Origin: Chryseobacterium joostei
Lineage (GTDB): Bacteria; Bacteroidota; Bacteroidia; Flavobacteriales; Weeksellaceae
Assembly (NCBI RefSeq): GCF_003815775.1
Contig: NZ_CP033926.1
Span: forward strand, 186,001 to 250,000
Direction: 5' to 3'
Length of the DNA stretch: 64,000 nucleotides
Of this stretch, positions 61,778 through 64,000 are shown piece after piece. Position 1 is the first letter of the stretch. Each line of letters opens with the position of its first letter. Below the pieces are notes generated by a model that did not search any database, was not told the DNA's origin, and worked only from the letters and a program-made list of their open reading frames with translations. Both the position numbers and the translations under genes were made by a program.

Positions 61778-62362
61778 ATGTATGAAAAAGAAGTTCACCC
61801 TGAAATGGAAAATGAGATGGACAGGGATACTTTCAAACACAAACCAGCAAAAGTAAATCTGGAACAAAAAGGCACAACCACGGAGCTATTAAGTTTGATT
61901 TCTGAGCATGATAAGATCTGGAAACCAATAGATGCAGCCATTACTGATAATGATATCGAAAAACTAGAGTCTGATCTGAAAATTACTTTCCCGGATTCTT
62001 ACAAAGAATACTTAAGATATAAACATTTTTATACAATTTTTCTGTACAATGATATCAGGCTTTATCCCAAGCCTATCGGGGAATGGAACCAAATCTTAAA
62101 AGAAAATAATGAAAACATGAAAGAGGTTCTCTTGGATCAGGGATATCTTGGGATTGGGGACTTTTCTGATTATGGAGAAGTATGTTTTGACTTTAATGCG
62201 TCTATGGACAATCCTCCCATTGTGATGGTAGATTACGAAACAGGTGAAGCAGAAAGGCTAGCCAATAATTTTACGGCCTTACTTGAAAAAATTATGACAA
62301 AATCTGAACCCATGGTAACTGAATTGAAAACTTGGGAAAAGAAAATGTATGGAGTATCATAG
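61778..62362 (+). CDS. SMI1/KNR4 family protein
   Basis: From ATG 61778 this is 194 residues, with the SMI1/KNR4 pattern I-E-K-L-E-S-D-L-K-I-T-F-P-D-S-Y-K-E-Y-L-R near residue 64 and G-I-G-D-F-S-D-Y-G-E-V-C-F-D near residue 127. Codons upstream look coding (I-D-K-A-I-E-L-V-E-R-N-K-E-Y-L), and an ATG at 61711 would join in frame if the five-A run at 61722-61726 had four. The true N-terminus may therefore be longer. Possible orphan immunity gene. Confidence 0.7.
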   Translation: MYEKEVHPEMENEMDRDTFKHKPAKVNLEQKGTTTELLSLISEHDKIWKPIDAAITDNDIEKLESDLKITFPDSYKEYLRYKHFYTIFLYNDIRLYPKPIGEWNQILKENNENMKEVLLDQGYLGIGDFSDYGEVCFDFNASMDNPPIVMVDYETGEAERLANNFTALLEKIMTKSEPMVTELKTWEKKMYGVS

Positions 62363-62401
62363 TTTTTTTTTACATTCAAGGTGAACAAGTATAATAAGCA
62401 A

Positions 62402-63604
62402 TTAGGCTCGTTTATTTAGAGCTTTTTTAATTATTCCGGTAAATTTTGCAGGGCTTACTTTTGTTAGAAGTAGAGTAGTGCAACCATTAAAACTGGCAAA
62501 CTGTTTTACTGACTCTATAAAGGATGCCAGCCACAATTCGGTGACTATACTTATATTTTCAATATGCAGATGAATAAGCTCAAACTGCTTGGTTTTTCGG
62601 TGTGCCTTACAGTCAACTCTGCCAATAAATGTATTTCCAAATAGAATAGGCAGGCAAAAATAACCATACTGTCTCTTTTCCTTGGGAACATAGCATTCGA
62701 GACGGAAATCAAAGTTGAAGATCTGCTGAATGCGGTCACGGTGAATAACAGAATTATCAAAAGGAGATAAAAGCTGAACACGTGGAGGTGCATCAAACAC
62801 TCTTTCCAGTAAATCACTTTGTACAAAAATAGGAGCAATCCCATCAAAATCCATCTGTTGTATGGTCTTTTCCTGAAGCATTGATTGTAAAACCTCGTTG
62901 ATATCTTTTTTTAAGATTCCTCCCGTTTTTAGGTGGGTTATTTGCTTCAACGTTGTAAAACCATAGGCACGGAGGTATGTTTTTACCAGATATTCAGCAA
63001 ACTCAAATGGAGTAGGTTCCGTTACATCAATATGAGCTGGCAGAACTCTTTCGCGGAGGTCATACGTTTTTTCCATACCCTTACGTTTAGAAATCATTAA
63101 ATCTCCTTGCATAAACAGCCTTTCAAGAGCCAGTTTAGTAGGTTTCCAACTCCACCAGCTTCCTGTTTTTTTACTCTCATTTTCAAAATCCCTTGCCTTT
63201 TTAGGACCCTCATTCCGAATGACATCAAGCACATGTTGCATCACTTTTGGATCTGCATTATAATAATGAGATTGATTTTGTTGAACATTGAGCATTTGAG
63301 GTAAGGCATAACGGAAATCTTTCATAGGAAGATAGGAGGCAGCGTGAAACCAATATTCAAATACGTTACGTTCTTCTACCAGCTTTTCCAGGTAGCTTGG
63401 CTGATAGTCGGGAACCCTTGTCCAAAGGGTATGGTGATGAGCACGTTCAACAATTGATAAGGTATCAATTTGTATATAGCCAAGATGCTCCAAAGCTTTC
63501 AGTACAGCACTTTTTCCTGTTCCAAATGAAGAATTCCTTAGTAATCCCTGGCTTTCTAGTGTGGCAAGTTGTAATTGTGATATTGCTCCCTTTTCTATAT
63601 CCAT
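62402..63604 (-). CDS. YcaQ-family crosslink-repair DNA glycosylase (HTH_42)
   Basis: This 400-residue protein has the QxD catalytic motif of the YcaQ/AlkZ-type family in L-G-Y-I-Q-I-D-T-L near residue 45. Other family stretches are H-H-H-T-L-W-T-R, F-E-Y-W-F-H-A-A-S-Y-L-P, a winged-helix region near 200-260, and L-L-S-P-F-D-N-S-V-I-H-R-D-R. The length is typical. It would excise alkylated or crosslinked bases from DNA. It is convergent with the SMI1/KNR4 gene. Confidence 0.85.
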   Translation of the reverse strand: MDIEKGAISQLQLATLESQGLLRNSSFGTGKSAVLKALEHLGYIQIDTLSIVERAHHHTLWTRVPDYQPSYLEKLVEERNVFEYWFHAASYLPMKDFRYALPQMLNVQQNQSHYYNADPKVMQHVLDVIRNEGPKKARDFENESKKTGSWWSWKPTKLALERLFMQGDLMISKRKGMEKTYDLRERVLPAHIDVTEPTPFEFAEYLVKTYLRAYGFTTLKQITHLKTGGILKKDINEVLQSMLQEKTIQQMDFDGIAPIFVQSDLLERVFDAPPRVQLLSPFDNSVIHRDRIQQIFNFDFRLECYVPKEKRQYGYFCLPILFGNTFIGRVDCKAHRKTKQFELIHLHIENISIVTELWLASFIESVKQFASFNGCTTLLLTKVSPAKFTGIIKKALNKRA

Positions 63605-64000
63605 ATTATCACAAATTTATTGAATTAAATGAGGATAAACAATCAGAATTATTAGTCTTTTTATGTTATTTTCCCCCATTTTAGTTAGTCCCCGGCGCTA
63701 TTTTACATCCTTTAGGCCGGGAGAGTTTTTATTCTAAAGAACCATTTTTTTTGGACGCATTCATTTTAAGTATCATAATACTAAGATGAAAGGATTTGTG
63801 TTATCAGGATACAATATGTTCAACATACAGTTTAATAAAATAAAATGATAATATTTTAAGTTGAATATCTGAAAAAGTTGTATCTTATTCTTTTGAAGAT
63901 AAAATAATATTTTCATAAAAGTGGAATACTATTTGTAATGCAAAATATGAAAATAATAAATGAATCAAATTTTTAGCAAGAAATATATTTAAATAATTAA
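63605..64000. other. 396-bp AT-rich region without a supported gene
   Basis: A GC-rich imperfect hairpin (CCCGGC near 63697 and GGCCGGG near 63716 followed by TTTTT) could be a terminator, but no upstream gene on the plus strand is seen. No ORF continues to the window edge convincingly. Confidence 0.4.

Noticed and set aside
1..64000. CRISPR array
   Set aside because: No series of regularly spaced identical repeats was seen; the repeated elements are attC-like palindromes and short tails at irregular distances.

Overview
The window reads as a chromosomal segment of a Bacteroidota bacterium of the Flavobacteriia, most likely Chryseobacterium or a close relative (inferred, no search was run). 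The evidence is AT-rich DNA, a TTG-N19-TAnnTTTG promoter in front of a tRNA, a type IX secretion sorting domain, two TonB-dependent receptors, many short lipoproteins with a Cys lipobox, and families typical of this group (tail-fiber-domain proteins, large proteins with YYWxGGxGxWxDxxHW modules, a UpxY/NusG-like antiterminator).

1-33.8 kb is largely ordinary core or accessory chromosome. It opens with the 3' end of a TonB receptor followed by a beta-helix lipoprotein, a T9SS cargo protein, a small lipoprotein, an S41 protease and a fatty-acid-hydroxylase-type membrane enzyme. On the minus strand a TonB receptor and a beta-propeller phytase form a two-gene phosphate-scavenging unit. Then come a DUF4236 protein, a 1882-residue modular surface protein with a tail-fiber-domain partner, TetR, a JmjC-like cupin protein, M1 aminopeptidase, PutP-type symporter, HxlR, an AAA kinase-like protein, a TPR protein, DinB, a second S41 protease and two immunity-like genes.

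34.1-55.3 kb looks like an accessory island bounded on the left by tRNA-Ser(TGA), with a truncated tyrosine integrase (arm-binding domain only) just downstream. A divergent TetR / UpxY-type antiterminator pair precedes about 19 kb in which every supported gene is on the plus strand. Its first part (36.8-41.7 kb) is an integron-like array: single small ORFs, most followed within about 15 bases by a roughly 130-bp imperfect palindrome bounded by GCTAAC/GTTAG-type cores, resembling attC sites without a nearby integrase (CALIN-like). Its second part (41.8-55.3 kb) is a polyimmunity-type array: Imm22-like, Imm26-like, Imm50-like, two SMI1/KNR4, two DUF4274, two DUF1963-like, HEAT-repeat and several lipoprotein or secreted genes, with duplications, a swapped middle gene between two near-identical flanks, nonsense-interrupted genes and short C-terminal remnants that may be leftover toxin tails. 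No toxin gene is visible.

55.6-64 kb returns to chromosomal genes: a decayed glycosyltransferase start, a serine hydrolase lipoprotein, two unknown small proteins, a GT14 glycosyltransferase, a DEAD-box helicase followed by a cold-shock protein, a small membrane protein, another SMI1/KNR4 protein and a YcaQ-family DNA glycosylase. Family names come from reading motifs by eye and carry the stated confidences.
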